From the NCBI GenBank assembly GCA_951800675.1, contig CATOKC010000084.1, positions 1-14,971 on the forward strand: a DNA stretch of 14,971 nt, given 5' to 3'. Origin of the DNA: an uncultured Oscillibacter sp. (GTDB lineage Bacteria > Bacillota_A > Clostridia > Oscillospirales > Oscillospiraceae). This document shows, one piece after another, positions 1-6,537 of the stretch. Every line of letters starts with the position of its first letter. The first letter of the stretch is position 1. Made by a program: the position numbers and the translations under genes. Below the pieces are notes generated by a model. It saw only the letters and a program-made list of their open reading frames with translations, had not been told where the DNA came from and ran no database searches.

Positions 1-53
1 CCCCTTATAAATTTTTCTCATTTTCCTATTGACTTTTTATTTGCAGACTTTCT

Positions 54-127
54 TTGACAAGAGCGGTTGTCAGATTGACAAGTATCATTGTCAATCGCAG
101 AATAGCACTGACAAGGAAAGTTGTCAA
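54..127. promoter_or_regulatory. Array of three identical-geometry operator dyads
   Basis: Three inverted repeats share the same architecture, TTGACAA, six bases, then TTGTCA(A). Dyad 1 has arms at 54-60 and 67-72, dyad 2 at 75-81 and 88-94, and dyad 3 at 109-114 and 121-127. The spacers differ in sequence (gagcgg, gtatca, ggaaag) while the arms are conserved, as expected for half-sites of a dimeric repressor. Centres are 21 and 33 bp apart, about two and three helical turns, so all three would lie on nearly the same DNA face. Dyad 3 overlaps the -35 of the minus-strand promoter and dyad 2 its likely transcription start. I do not recognise the regulator. Confidence 0.7.
99..127 (-). promoter_or_regulatory. 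Minus-strand promoter for a gene left of the window
   Basis: On the minus strand, TTGACA (127-122) is followed after exactly 17 bases by TATTCT (104-99), with an extended -10 TGC immediately before it. Transcription would start near 92 and run left. At the window edge the minus strand ends in TTATAAGGGG, whose AAGGGG could be a ribosome binding site, so a start codon probably lies a few bases beyond position 1. The plus strand could also offer TTGACA (75-80), 17 bases, CAGAAT (98-103), which is a weaker match. Confidence 0.55.
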
Positions 128-160
128 GAGAAATTTTTATATTTTTGATCGTGGGTTTTG

Positions 161-385
161 GGGGAATACGGCGCGGGGGCGGACCCGCGCCCTTCCCCCG
201 GGGACCTGGCGCTTCCGGCAGAAGGGCGGACACATAGGTCCGCCCCTACAGGGTGTTCTGTCGGTAGAAGGGCAGTCTCTGGGGGAATGGCCTGACCTGG
301 GGGTCAGGCCCCACAAAGAGGGGGGGCTTCTATCGAAAAATTTGCCGTCACGGAAAAGGGCGGACACGCAGGTCCGCCCTTACAT
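161..385. repeat. Cluster of four intergenic hairpin repeats
   Basis: Four perfect inverted repeats follow one another: 170-177/184-191 (GGCGCGGG stem), 224-231/238-245 (GGGCGGAC stem), 289-297/302-310 (GGCCTGACC stem) and 356-365/372-381 (AAGGGCGGAC stem). The second and fourth are two copies of one roughly 28-bp unit that also share a trailing YTACA. The first and third are both preceded by GGGGGAAT. The block therefore looks like a diverged two-unit tandem with a period of about 120-134 bp. Palindromic units of this sort are scattered through intergenic DNA of gut Clostridia. No convincing gene lies here; open frames across it are an accident of the GC-rich hairpins. Confidence 0.7.
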
Positions 386-386
386 T

Positions 387-800
387 ATGAAACCTGATGG
401 ACGGGCAATTGGCGGGGAGCGGTCCGTAGACAAGACTCCCTTGAATACGCCTGCCAATACCACGATTCTTTCCTCCGTAAGACGCAACGGTGGGACTGCC
501 TATACGATTTACGGAGGTGGAACAACCCGCGAAAAATTTTTGGACTATCTCAAGAATACGCTCATTCCCACGCCGCGTGAAGGGGATATCGCCGTCATGG
601 ATAATATGCGCGCGCATCATGCCAAAGAGGTCCAGACGCTTTTGCGGAGGGCTGGCATGAAATTACTGCGCCTGCCAGCCCGCAGCCCTGATTGGAATCC
701 AATCGAAAATACGCGGTCTAAAGCCAAGGCGATTCTTCGCGAGCTGAAAATCAGATTATTACCCCAGCTTCCACATGGTATGCTGAGGCTTTCCCGCTGA
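387..800 (+). pseudogene. IS630-family transposase remnant, C-terminal DDE part
   Basis: The reading frame from the ATG at 387 resembles the second half of IS630-type transposases (DDE_3 domain). Recognisable elements are a GGERSVDKTPLNTPANTT-like strand, VMDN with the second catalytic Asp, and a SPDWNPIE motif with the catalytic Glu. The N-terminal helix-turn-helix and the first catalytic Asp are absent: homology starts about a dozen bases after the last hairpin repeat (which ends near 385). The C-terminus also departs from the family after RELKIR (about 755) and stops early, suggesting a frameshift or truncation. No terminal inverted repeats or target duplication were identified. A usual protein would be around 350 residues; only about 135 remain, so it cannot be active. 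An open frame extends upstream to 54 but that part is hairpin DNA. Confidence 0.8.
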
Positions 801-839
801 TCCGGCCGCCCGCGAAAATTTTTCAAAGGCGTCCCAGGA

Positions 840-1139
840 TCAGCCCCCCAGCCGCTGCCGGAGGGTTACCAGGGCGCACAGGCAGGTCAGCATCGCCAGG
901 GCCCCCGTGCCCCAGAGGAGGCTGTAGCTCACCGCCTCCTTGTCCTTCAGCCGCCCCGCCGCCGCGGAGGCGAACACGTACAAAGAAACCAGGGCAAAGA
1001 CCATGGACAGAATCTCCGCCGCGTGCCGCCGCCCCAGCGCGGCCGCCCCCAGATACAGCAAAAATCCCAGGCCGGACACAATGGCCCCCCGATTCAGCTG
1101 CTTCACACCCTGCAAAAGCAGGGAGTTTTTATGCTTCAT
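840..1139 (-). CDS. Small three-helix membrane protein of unknown function
   Basis: I do not recognise a family. The 99-residue product has a short basic N-terminus (MKHKNS) and three hydrophobic segments at about residues 17-36, 41-62 and 73-93, with a charged loop RLKDKE between the second and third; it is presumably an inner-membrane protein. The ATG is preceded by GGAGGG at a spacing of seven bases. It lies 44 bases after the stop of the PbpA-like gene on the same strand and is the last gene of the FHA-SEDS/PbpA operon, so a role at the wall-synthesis site is possible but only inferred from position. No clear intrinsic terminator follows; the IS630 remnant lies about 40 bp downstream on the opposite strand. 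Confidence 0.75.
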   Translation of the reverse strand: MKHKNSLLLQGVKQLNRGAIVSGLGFLLYLGAAALGRRHAAEILSMVFALVSLYVFASAAAGRLKDKEAVSYSLLWGTGALAMLTCLCALVTLRQRLGG

Positions 1140-1183
1140 TTGTATACCCTCCGTTGATTATCCTCTTGAAAATTCTGTTCGTA

Positions 1184-2554
1184 TTACTTTTCGTAGCCAT
1201 TGACCATGACGTCCAGCACCCGGGCCGCCACGTTTCCCGCCACGCTGCTGCCGCCGCCGCCGTTTTCCACCAGAACCACGAAGGCATAGGGCGCGTCCTC
1301 GTTCCGCAGGAACCCGGCGAACCAGGCGTGGGGGGCCAGCCCCTCTCCCACCTCGGCGGTGCCGGACTTGGCGCAGAGGTCCATGTTGGGGAAGCGGCTC
1401 TTGCCGTAGGTCTTTTCCACATTCCCCGCCATCAGCTCCGCCAGTTTTCCCGCCGTGCCCATGTCGACGAGGGTCCCCGTTTTGCGGGTCCAGCGGGGCA
1501 GGGAGGGAATCCCCAGGCCGTTTTTGGTCTTGAGAATCAGATAAGGCTCCGCCGCCCTGCCGCCGTTCGCGACGGCCCCCATGTAGACCATCAGGGCGCA
1601 GGGGTTCACCAGGTCCTTGTCCTGGCCCACCCCCGCCCAGCCCAGGCGGCCCTGGGTGAGGTTCCAGTCAAAGGCGCCCTTGGCGGTGGTCAGGCCGTCC
1701 AGGCGATAGGCGGAGGTAAGGCCCGCCTGCTCCGTGTACTTCCGCAGGGTTTCCGCCCCCAGCTCCACGGTGATGTCCGCAAAGGCGGCGTTGCAGCTGT
1801 TGGCAAAAGCGGCGGCGATGTCCTGCTCCCCGTGGACGCCGGAGCAGATAACCGTCTCCTCCCCGATTTGGACGGACCCGGCGCACTCCCAGGTCCGGGC
1901 CTCCAGACCCGGCAGGTTCTCCAGCGCCGCCGCCAGGGTGACGGTCTTGTAAACGGAACCGGGGGTAAAAACGGAGGACAAGAAGCGGTTCACATAGGCC
2001 CCCTTCCAGCGGTCGTTGGTCTCAATGTCCTCCGGGACATTCAGCGGGTCGTAGCTGGGGGCGGAGACCATGCAGAGAACCTCCCCGGTCTTGTAGTTGT
2101 ACACCGCCACTGTCCCGGCATGGCCGTTCAGGGCCTGATAGGCCTCGTAATTGTACCGGGCGTCAAGGGTCAGGGTCAGCTCCCCGCCCCGGTCCGCGCC
2201 AAAGGCCCCGTTGATCAGATTCCAACCCGTCATCCGGTCCGCAAACGCGTTCAGCGCCCCAGCCCCGATGTTCCCTTGAAGGTCCCCCACAGCGTGGAGC
2301 GTAGCCTTGCGGACCACCTCGCTGTCATAGTAAGTCCGCTCCCCATTTTCCGCGGAGGACAGCACATCCCCGTCCCGGTCCAGCACGGTCCCGGCGGTCA
2401 GCTGGCCCTGGGAGTTGTAAAGGTGGCGGTTAAAAGCGGCGGAAGCCCAGCTTCCCCCCTGGGTCAGATAGCGGAAGAGGAAAAAGACCATCCCCGCCGC
2501 CAGCGCCAAAGCCAGCAGAAAGCAAACCACCGCCCGGTTTTCAATTTTCTTCAT
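1184..2554 (-). CDS. PbpA-like class B penicillin-binding protein (transpeptidase)
   Basis: This 456-residue protein would crosslink peptidoglycan on the outer face of the membrane. One N-terminal transmembrane helix (about residues 8-28) anchors it. The transpeptidase domain carries all three active-site motifs: SVYK at 200-203 (nucleophile Ser200), SCN at 253-255, and KSG at 396-398 in a KSGTAE context. GWAGVGQ (305-311) and MGAVANGG (325-332) also fit the family. It is short for a class B PBP, with a small N-terminal region and no full pedestal dimerisation domain, like actinobacterial PbpA. The ATG follows AAGGGGG at six bases. The gene directly follows an FHA-SEDS glycosyltransferase, its likely polymerase partner, and is followed by a small membrane protein. 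Whether it serves elongation, division or sporulation cannot be told from sequence. Confidence 0.9.
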   Translation of the reverse strand: MKKIENRAVVCFLLALALAAGMVFFLFRYLTQGGSWASAAFNRHLYNSQGQLTAGTVLDRDGDVLSSAENGERTYYDSEVVRKATLHAVGDLQGNIGAGALNAFADRMTGWNLINGAFGADRGGELTLTLDARYNYEAYQALNGHAGTVAVYNYKTGEVLCMVSAPSYDPLNVPEDIETNDRWKGAYVNRFLSSVFTPGSVYKTVTLAAALENLPGLEARTWECAGSVQIGEETVICSGVHGEQDIAAAFANSCNAAFADITVELGAETLRKYTEQAGLTSAYRLDGLTTAKGAFDWNLTQGRLGWAGVGQDKDLVNPCALMVYMGAVANGGRAAEPYLILKTKNGLGIPSLPRWTRKTGTLVDMGTAGKLAELMAGNVEKTYGKSRFPNMDLCAKSGTAEVGEGLAPHAWFAGFLRNEDAPYAFVVLVENGGGGSSVAGNVAARVLDVMVNGYEK

Positions 2555-2712
2555 GAAAATCCCCCTTTCCCGTCCCCTCGTCTCTCATCCATCGTCTCCC
2601 GTCTCTCGTCCCCCGTCCCTCGTCCCCCCGCAGGGGGTGGGGGATGCTCAAGGGGGAGCCCGCTCCCCCTTGAAGGAGGCGGAGGAAACGGAGCGGAACG
2701 GATGCCCGGCTT
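2555..2712. repeat. Pyrimidine-rich and hairpin repeat spacer inside the operon
   Basis: The 158-bp gap between the SEDS and PBP genes is not coding. On the plus strand, 2561-2630 is a low-complexity run of degenerate CGTCTCTCGTCCC-like units. Next come a near-perfect inverted repeat, AAGGGGGAGC at 2650-2659 with GCTCCCCCTT at 2662-2671, and GCCCGGCT at 2704-2711 with AGCCGGGC at 2715-2722, which straddles the stop codon of the upstream gene. Neither hairpin is followed by a T-run on the minus strand, so they look like RNA-stabilising or intergenic repeat elements rather than intrinsic terminators. Confidence 0.6.
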
Positions 2713-4428
2713 TCAGCCGGGCGGAGTGGAGCGCGGTTTTTGACGCCGGATCGCGAAGCTGGCGTGCTCCCGGGTGTCCGTGGCCTTCAGGAAGGCCAGC
2801 AGCCCCCAGGCGGACATCATGGCAGACCCGCCGTTGGAGACAAAGGGGAAGGTCACCCCCGTCAGCGGCAGAAGGTCCACCGACCCGAATACGTTCAAGC
2901 AGGTCTGGAACACCAGCAGCGACCCGGCGGCGCAGGCGGCCAGGCAGTAGAAGCTGCTCCGCCCCGCCCGGCAGGCCCGGACCGTGAAGAACGCCAGGGC
3001 CGCGATGGCCCCCACGGCGAAAAAGGCAATCACCAGCCCCCACTCCTCGCAGAGCATGCCAAAGACCAAATCCGTGTCCGCCGCCGGAACCCGGTGGAGC
3101 CAGCCGTTCCCCGCCCCCATGCCAAGCAACCCCCCGGAGGCCGCGGCGGACATGGTGCGGGTCTGCTGGTAGCCCCGGCCGGAGGCGTCCGCCCAGGCGT
3201 GGCCCCAGGCGGCGAAGCGGTCCAGAATGTAGGGCTTGAACTTCACAATCAGCCCCGCGCCGAACACCGCCCCGCCGCAGATGAGGGAGAGGGTGGCGAA
3301 GTCCCCGGAGCGGAGGTAGGCCAGCACCAGGAAGGTGACAAAGAAAATCGCCGCCGTGCCGAAGTCGCTCATCAGCCCCAGAAGGCCCACGCAGACGCCG
3401 GTGAGGACGATGAAGAGGGTCAGGTTCCGCTTGCGGAACAGCCGCTCCAGCGTGGCGGACCCGGCGAAGATATAGCAGATCTTCGCGATCTCCGAGGGCT
3501 GGAAGCTGAGGGGGCCCAGGGAAATCCAGTTCACCGCGCCGTACTTCCGGCTGCCCAGCGCCAGCGTCACGGCCAAAAGGCCGATGGAGGCCGCCGCCAG
3601 AAGCCAGCGGTTCCGCTGGACCCGGCCCAGGTCCCGGAGGAAGAGCCCCAGGGTGAGAAACAGCCCCAGCCCCAGGATTACCGCCAGGAGCTGCTTAAAG
3701 AGGCTCCCCGGCGCGCTGGAGGCCGTTACCGCCAGGGAGAGGGTGGAGAGGAAGAAGGCGATGGTCTCCATCTCAAAGCCCACGCAGCGGCTGAGCCGCA
3801 GGACGGCGGCGTAGAGCCACATCACCGCCGTCAGCCCTAAGAAGGCCAGGGGAACGGCGGGGGAGGCCTCTCCCCCGGCGGCTACCATCAGCTGGACGCA
3901 GGCCAGGAGCTGAAACACCGTCAGCCAGAGGAAGGAGGGCCACATGGCAGCGGGGCGCTCCGCCCGGCGCTTTTCCGCCAGCTCCTCCCGCTCCTCCACG
4001 GTCTGGGGCAAAAACAGCAGCGGCACGCCCCCTAGGCTGATGGCGTCTCCCATCTTGACGGGGGCGGAGCCCTCCACCTTCTCGCCGTTGAGGAGGACGC
4101 CGCCCTTGGAATCCAGGTCGTAAAGAGTCCACTCCCCCTCCTCATTCCGGCACAGGGCGGCGTGCTGGCGGGAGACACTGGGATAGTTCAGCCGCACGTC
4201 GGCGCTCTTCCCCCGGCCCAGGATGTTCTCCCAGTGGGTGAGGGGCACGGAGCCCCCGCCGGGGAGGCTCAGCTGGCCCCAGGTCTCCGGCGTGTGGGGG
4301 AGGCGGAGGAGGGACCGGATGGCCCGATAGAGGATGGCCCCCGCCAGGATGGGAAAGAGGAAGCGGACGAAGGACGTATAGAAAAGCCCGGCGGCGGGGT
4401 ATGCCGCCAGGAGTTCGGGTAAGGTCAT
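2713..4428 (-). CDS. FHA-SEDS fusion: FtsW/RodA-family peptidoglycan polymerase with FHA domain
   Basis: The 571-residue protein joins two modules. After one N-terminal membrane helix (about 12-35) comes a cytoplasmic FHA phosphothreonine-binding domain (about 50-140) with GRG at 71-73, SRQH at 86-89 and LNG at 113-115. From about 165 to 550 is a ten-helix SEDS glycosyltransferase: GAVNWISLG (297-305), FQPSE (309-313), SDFGTA (354-359), SGGLLGMGAG (431-440), DTDLVF (451-456, where the family's essential extracellular Asp lies) and PLTGVTFPFVSNGG (521-534). SEDS proteins polymerise lipid II with a partner class B PBP, here the next gene. The start chosen is the ATG preceded by AAAGGAGG; an in-frame upstream extension of 31 residues lacks such a site and reads as non-conserved. 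The FHA domain implies control by a Ser/Thr kinase not in this window. Confidence 0.9.
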   Translation of the reverse strand: MTLPELLAAYPAAGLFYTSFVRFLFPILAGAILYRAIRSLLRLPHTPETWGQLSLPGGGSVPLTHWENILGRGKSADVRLNYPSVSRQHAALCRNEEGEWTLYDLDSKGGVLLNGEKVEGSAPVKMGDAISLGGVPLLFLPQTVEEREELAEKRRAERPAAMWPSFLWLTVFQLLACVQLMVAAGGEASPAVPLAFLGLTAVMWLYAAVLRLSRCVGFEMETIAFFLSTLSLAVTASSAPGSLFKQLLAVILGLGLFLTLGLFLRDLGRVQRNRWLLAAASIGLLAVTLALGSRKYGAVNWISLGPLSFQPSEIAKICYIFAGSATLERLFRKRNLTLFIVLTGVCVGLLGLMSDFGTAAIFFVTFLVLAYLRSGDFATLSLICGGAVFGAGLIVKFKPYILDRFAAWGHAWADASGRGYQQTRTMSAAASGGLLGMGAGNGWLHRVPAADTDLVFGMLCEEWGLVIAFFAVGAIAALAFFTVRACRAGRSSFYCLAACAAGSLLVFQTCLNVFGSVDLLPLTGVTFPFVSNGGSAMMSAWGLLAFLKATDTREHASFAIRRQKPRSTPPG

Positions 4429-4510
4429 GAACGGGCCTCCTTTCGGAGAGATGATAGTACAGCATACCATGGTTTTCGGAAAAAATCTACCGGAAATCGG
4501 AGCAAGGGGA

Positions 4511-4548
4511 GGGCGCGCCAAAAATTTCCGGCGCGCCCTTCACTTTTT
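4511..4548 (+). terminator. GC-rich hairpin with T-tract in the divergent spacer
   Basis: GGGCGCGCC (4511-4519) pairs with GGCGCGCCC (4530-4538) around a ten-base AT-rich loop, and the plus strand continues TTCACTTTTT. It has intrinsic terminator form in the plus direction, but no plus-strand gene lies to its left within 3.5 kb, so it may instead stop antisense transcription. The tail overlaps the candidate promoter of the 4625 gene. The rest of the 4429-4624 spacer shows no gene. Confidence 0.45.
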
Positions 4549-4568
4549 CGGCGTTGTGCCGATATAGT
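4539..4568 (+). promoter_or_regulatory. Possible promoter for the 4625-5722 operon
   Basis: TTCACT (4539-4544) is separated by 18 bases from TATAGT (4563-4568). Each box is a fair match to the housekeeping consensus, giving a leader of about 50 bases before the ATG at 4625. The overlap with the preceding hairpin tail makes this tentative. Confidence 0.35.
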
Positions 4569-4624
4569 AATTATAGATAACGTACACCCGAAGCCCTCCC
4601 CGGGCGGAGTTCAGCGACCTCGCT

Positions 4625-4972
4625 ATGGACAAAAGCCCCGTAATCTCCGATGTGAAGCGGGAGGTATACGGCCAGGCGGAGGCGGCCATCGGCAGGTTTT
4701 TTGACGGAAGGATTTCAGCGGAGGAGCTGGCCGATAGCTGCCGGAGCCTGTCCGGCCGGCTTATGGACGCCTGTAAGGACCGGGGATACCCCATGCCTCT
4801 ATGGGGCGGGATGATGGGCCCCGCTTTTCAGGAGACCTTTTACGGCGAGTTCCGCCGCATGGTCCTGGACGAGGCCGTGAACCGCTTTTTGAAGAATCTC
4901 CAGGTCTACCCAGGCGGCTACTTCAGCCGCTTCCCCCAGCTCGGGGCGCTGAGCATGAATCCGCGGGCGTAA
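4625..4972 (+). CDS. Unrecognised 115-residue protein
   Basis: I do not recognise a family. The product is soluble with no signal peptide or membrane segment. Residues 1-60 are helical and charged (VKREVYGQAEAAIGRFF, ISAEELADSCRSLSGRL). The second half is richer in aromatic, Gly and Pro residues (GYPMPLWGGMMGP, QVYPGGYFSRFPQL). The ATG at 4625 is the only plausible start in frame, since an in-frame stop lies at 4574, but no strong ribosome binding site is visible; GGCGGAG at 4603-4609 is rather far away. It is followed after 30 bases by a coiled-coil protein gene with a strong binding site, so the two probably form one operon. Coding bias (GC-rich third positions) supports a real gene. Confidence 0.65.
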   Translation: MDKSPVISDVKREVYGQAEAAIGRFFDGRISAEELADSCRSLSGRLMDACKDRGYPMPLWGGMMGPAFQETFYGEFRRMVLDEAVNRFLKNLQVYPGGYFSRFPQLGALSMNPRA

Positions 4973-5002
4973 CGCCCCGCCATTAAGAAAGGAGGCCCCG
5001 CT

Positions 5003-5722
5003 ATGGGCAACATGCAGGTGAGCGGCGCGGCGGCTTCTTCGGCCTCCTCCTGGCAGGGCCAGAGCGCCGCTCAGGCGGCGGAGAAGAAGGACAGCGGTCC
5101 CGACCTCTACGAGATGATGCGGGACGCGAAGGAAAAGGCCGACGCCGCCCGGGACAAACTCAATTCCATCAAGCCCAAGCCCCGCTACGGCGACGCGCCC
5201 ATAGAGGCGTACGCCCGGCTGGCCCGGGCGAAACGGTCCTCGGAGGTCAACGCCGCCGCCGGATACGCCCGGCGGCAGATTGTCCGGCTCCAGAGCGCCA
5301 AGCGGACGGACCCGGACAACGCCAAGCGGATTCAGGCCGCCATCAACCAGCTCCAGAAGGCTGTCCAGCGGTCGGGGAAGAAAAACCGGGACCTGAACCG
5401 GGAGAAGCTGGAGCAGGCCCGGCAGAAAAAACTGATACAGGAGAAGCGGAGCCGGGAGGCCCGCCGCCAGAAGCAGGAGCTTTCGCGCAAGCAGGCCATG
5501 CGGCGGATCCGGGAATCCGGCTATCTCCGGGAGGCGGAAGTGGACAATCGGATGCAGGCGCACATCGCCGCCGTGGACATGGAGCTGCGGGAGCAGGCAC
5601 AGAAGCTGGGGGCCTCCATCCAGCCCTCCATGGAAACGGTGGCCCGGCAATACGCGGCGGAGAGCGCCGCGCTGTCCGCCCCGGAGCCCTCCGTAGGCGG
5701 GGAGATCAACTTGCAGGCGTAA
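5003..5722 (+). CDS. Coiled-coil protein of unknown function
   Basis: I recognise no named family in this 239-residue soluble protein. After a low-complexity Ser/Ala-rich start (about 1-30), residues 35-55 (YEMMRDAKEKADAARDKLNS) and about 80-215 are strongly helical and charged. An Arg/Lys/Gln/Glu-rich stretch (about 125-175, with RQKKLIQEKRSREARRQK) probably forms a coiled coil, and the tail from about 215 is loose. The very basic middle could bind nucleic acid or a membrane surface, but this is guesswork. The ATG follows AAAGGAGG at a good distance. The gene is second in a two-gene operon and is closed by an excellent hairpin terminator at 5771-5799. No signal peptide or membrane helix is seen. 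Confidence 0.75.
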   Translation: MGNMQVSGAAASSASSWQGQSAAQAAEKKDSGPDLYEMMRDAKEKADAARDKLNSIKPKPRYGDAPIEAYARLARAKRSSEVNAAAGYARRQIVRLQSAKRTDPDNAKRIQAAINQLQKAVQRSGKKNRDLNREKLEQARQKKLIQEKRSREARRQKQELSRKQAMRRIRESGYLREAEVDNRMQAHIAAVDMELREQAQKLGASIQPSMETVARQYAAESAALSAPEPSVGGEINLQA

Positions 5723-5770
5723 GAGCGCCCTCATAGGCGCGGCCGTTCCAGTTCCATTCCAATCAGAAGA

Positions 5771-5799
5771 AAAAGCCTCCTTATTAAAAGGAGGCTTTT
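5771..5799. terminator. Bidirectional intrinsic terminator
   Basis: AAAAGCCTCCTT (5771-5782) pairs perfectly over 12 bp with AAGGAGGCTTTT (5788-5799) around the loop ATTAA. With A-runs on one side and T-runs on the other it can terminate both the plus-strand coiled-coil operon and the convergent minus-strand P-II gene, which ends at 5823. Confidence 0.9.
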
Positions 5800-5822
5800 C
5801 GTTTGCGGCGATCGCTTCTCTT

Positions 5823-6497
5823 TCAGGACTCCCCGTCCTCCTCCAGCAGCCGCAGCCCCGCCAGGTCCGTCACCGGCAGGGAGAATACCACGGCCTGGGC
5901 CTTGGTCTGCATCCCCGCCTGGGCGATGACCGCCTTCATAATGGGCTTTCGGTCCGCCTCTTTGGCCAGGATAAAGACAATCTCCTTCTCCGCCGCCAGG
6001 GACACGCCGAAGAATTTCCGGGCCAGCTCCGTCCCGGTGCCCTTGGCGTGGATGGTGGTGCCTCCGGCGGCCCCGGCGGAGCGGGCGGCGTCCATCACCT
6101 GGTCGGTGTGGCCCCGGTTGGCGATGACCACGATGAGCTCGTGGGTGATTTCCCTATCCATGTCGTCCTCCTCCCCCCGCCATGACAGCAGATAGTCCCT
6201 GGCCCGGGCCCCGCCTACGCTGGAGATGGGCACGGCCATCAAAATGCCCCGCCCCGGCACGTCCAGCCACAGCTCCCGGGCCGCCTTGCGCGCCAGCCGC
6301 CCCGACCGGGGGGCCGCCAGCAGCAGCACCGCCTTCTCCGTGGCCTCCAGCCCCAGGTAGTCCAGCACCTCCGTGGCGGCGGTGCCCTGTCCCAGGGCGG
6401 AGAGCACCAGCGTGGCCCCCTGGGCCTGGAACCAGGCGGCGAACTCCCCGCCCCGGCCCCGGTCCGTAATGATGATCATGAGGTCGGCTCTGTCCAC
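5823..6497 (-). CDS. Tandem P-II-like regulatory protein
   Basis: The 224-residue protein consists of two P-II-like modules in a row, about residues 5-100 and 117-213. They align over most of their length: IITDRG matches VIANRG, and LEATEKAVLLLAAP matches LAAEKEIVFILAKE. Only the second keeps the GGTTIHAKGTG loop seen in clostridial P-II relatives; the first has LVLSALGQGTA at that place. P-II proteins are trimeric signal carriers that bind nucleotides and dock on transporters. The GTG start at 6497 is chosen because GGAGAAAGGGGG lies just upstream; a TTG further up at 6548 overlaps the preceding gene and lacks support. The gene begins 40 bases after the DUF1538 membrane protein stop, so it probably regulates that protein. 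Confidence 0.8.
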   Translation of the reverse strand: MDRADLMIIITDRGRGGEFAAWFQAQGATLVLSALGQGTAATEVLDYLGLEATEKAVLLLAAPRSGRLARKAARELWLDVPGRGILMAVPISSVGGARARDYLLSWRGEEDDMDREITHELIVVIANRGHTDQVMDAARSAGAAGGTTIHAKGTGTELARKFFGVSLAAEKEIVFILAKEADRKPIMKAVIAQAGMQTKAQAVVFSLPVTDLAGLRLLEEDGES

Positions 6498-6537
6498 AGG
6501 CGGGCCCCCTTTCTCCAAAGCGTTTCTTCGCGCAGGC

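Noticed and set aside
54..127. Spo0A box, CIRCE, Rex or LexA operators
   Set aside because: TTGTCAA lacks the G of the TTGTCGAA 0A box; Rex sites have TTGTGA...TCACAA in the opposite arm order; CIRCE and LexA cores are absent.
161..385. CRISPR array
   Set aside because: Only two near-identical palindromic units, spaced over 100 bp apart, with no regular spacers and no cas genes.
54..386. Long plus-strand open frame leading into the transposase remnant
   Set aside because: The sequence is operators plus GC hairpins; the translation has no family similarity until about 399.
2704..2722. Intrinsic terminator at the end of the SEDS gene
   Set aside because: The stem is strong but no T-run follows on the minus strand, and the PBP gene downstream has no obvious promoter of its own.
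1154..2743. 529-codon plus-strand open frame
   Set aside because: Antisense shadow of the PbpA-like gene in GC-rich DNA; low-complexity Gly/Arg/His/Pro-rich product and no ribosome binding site.
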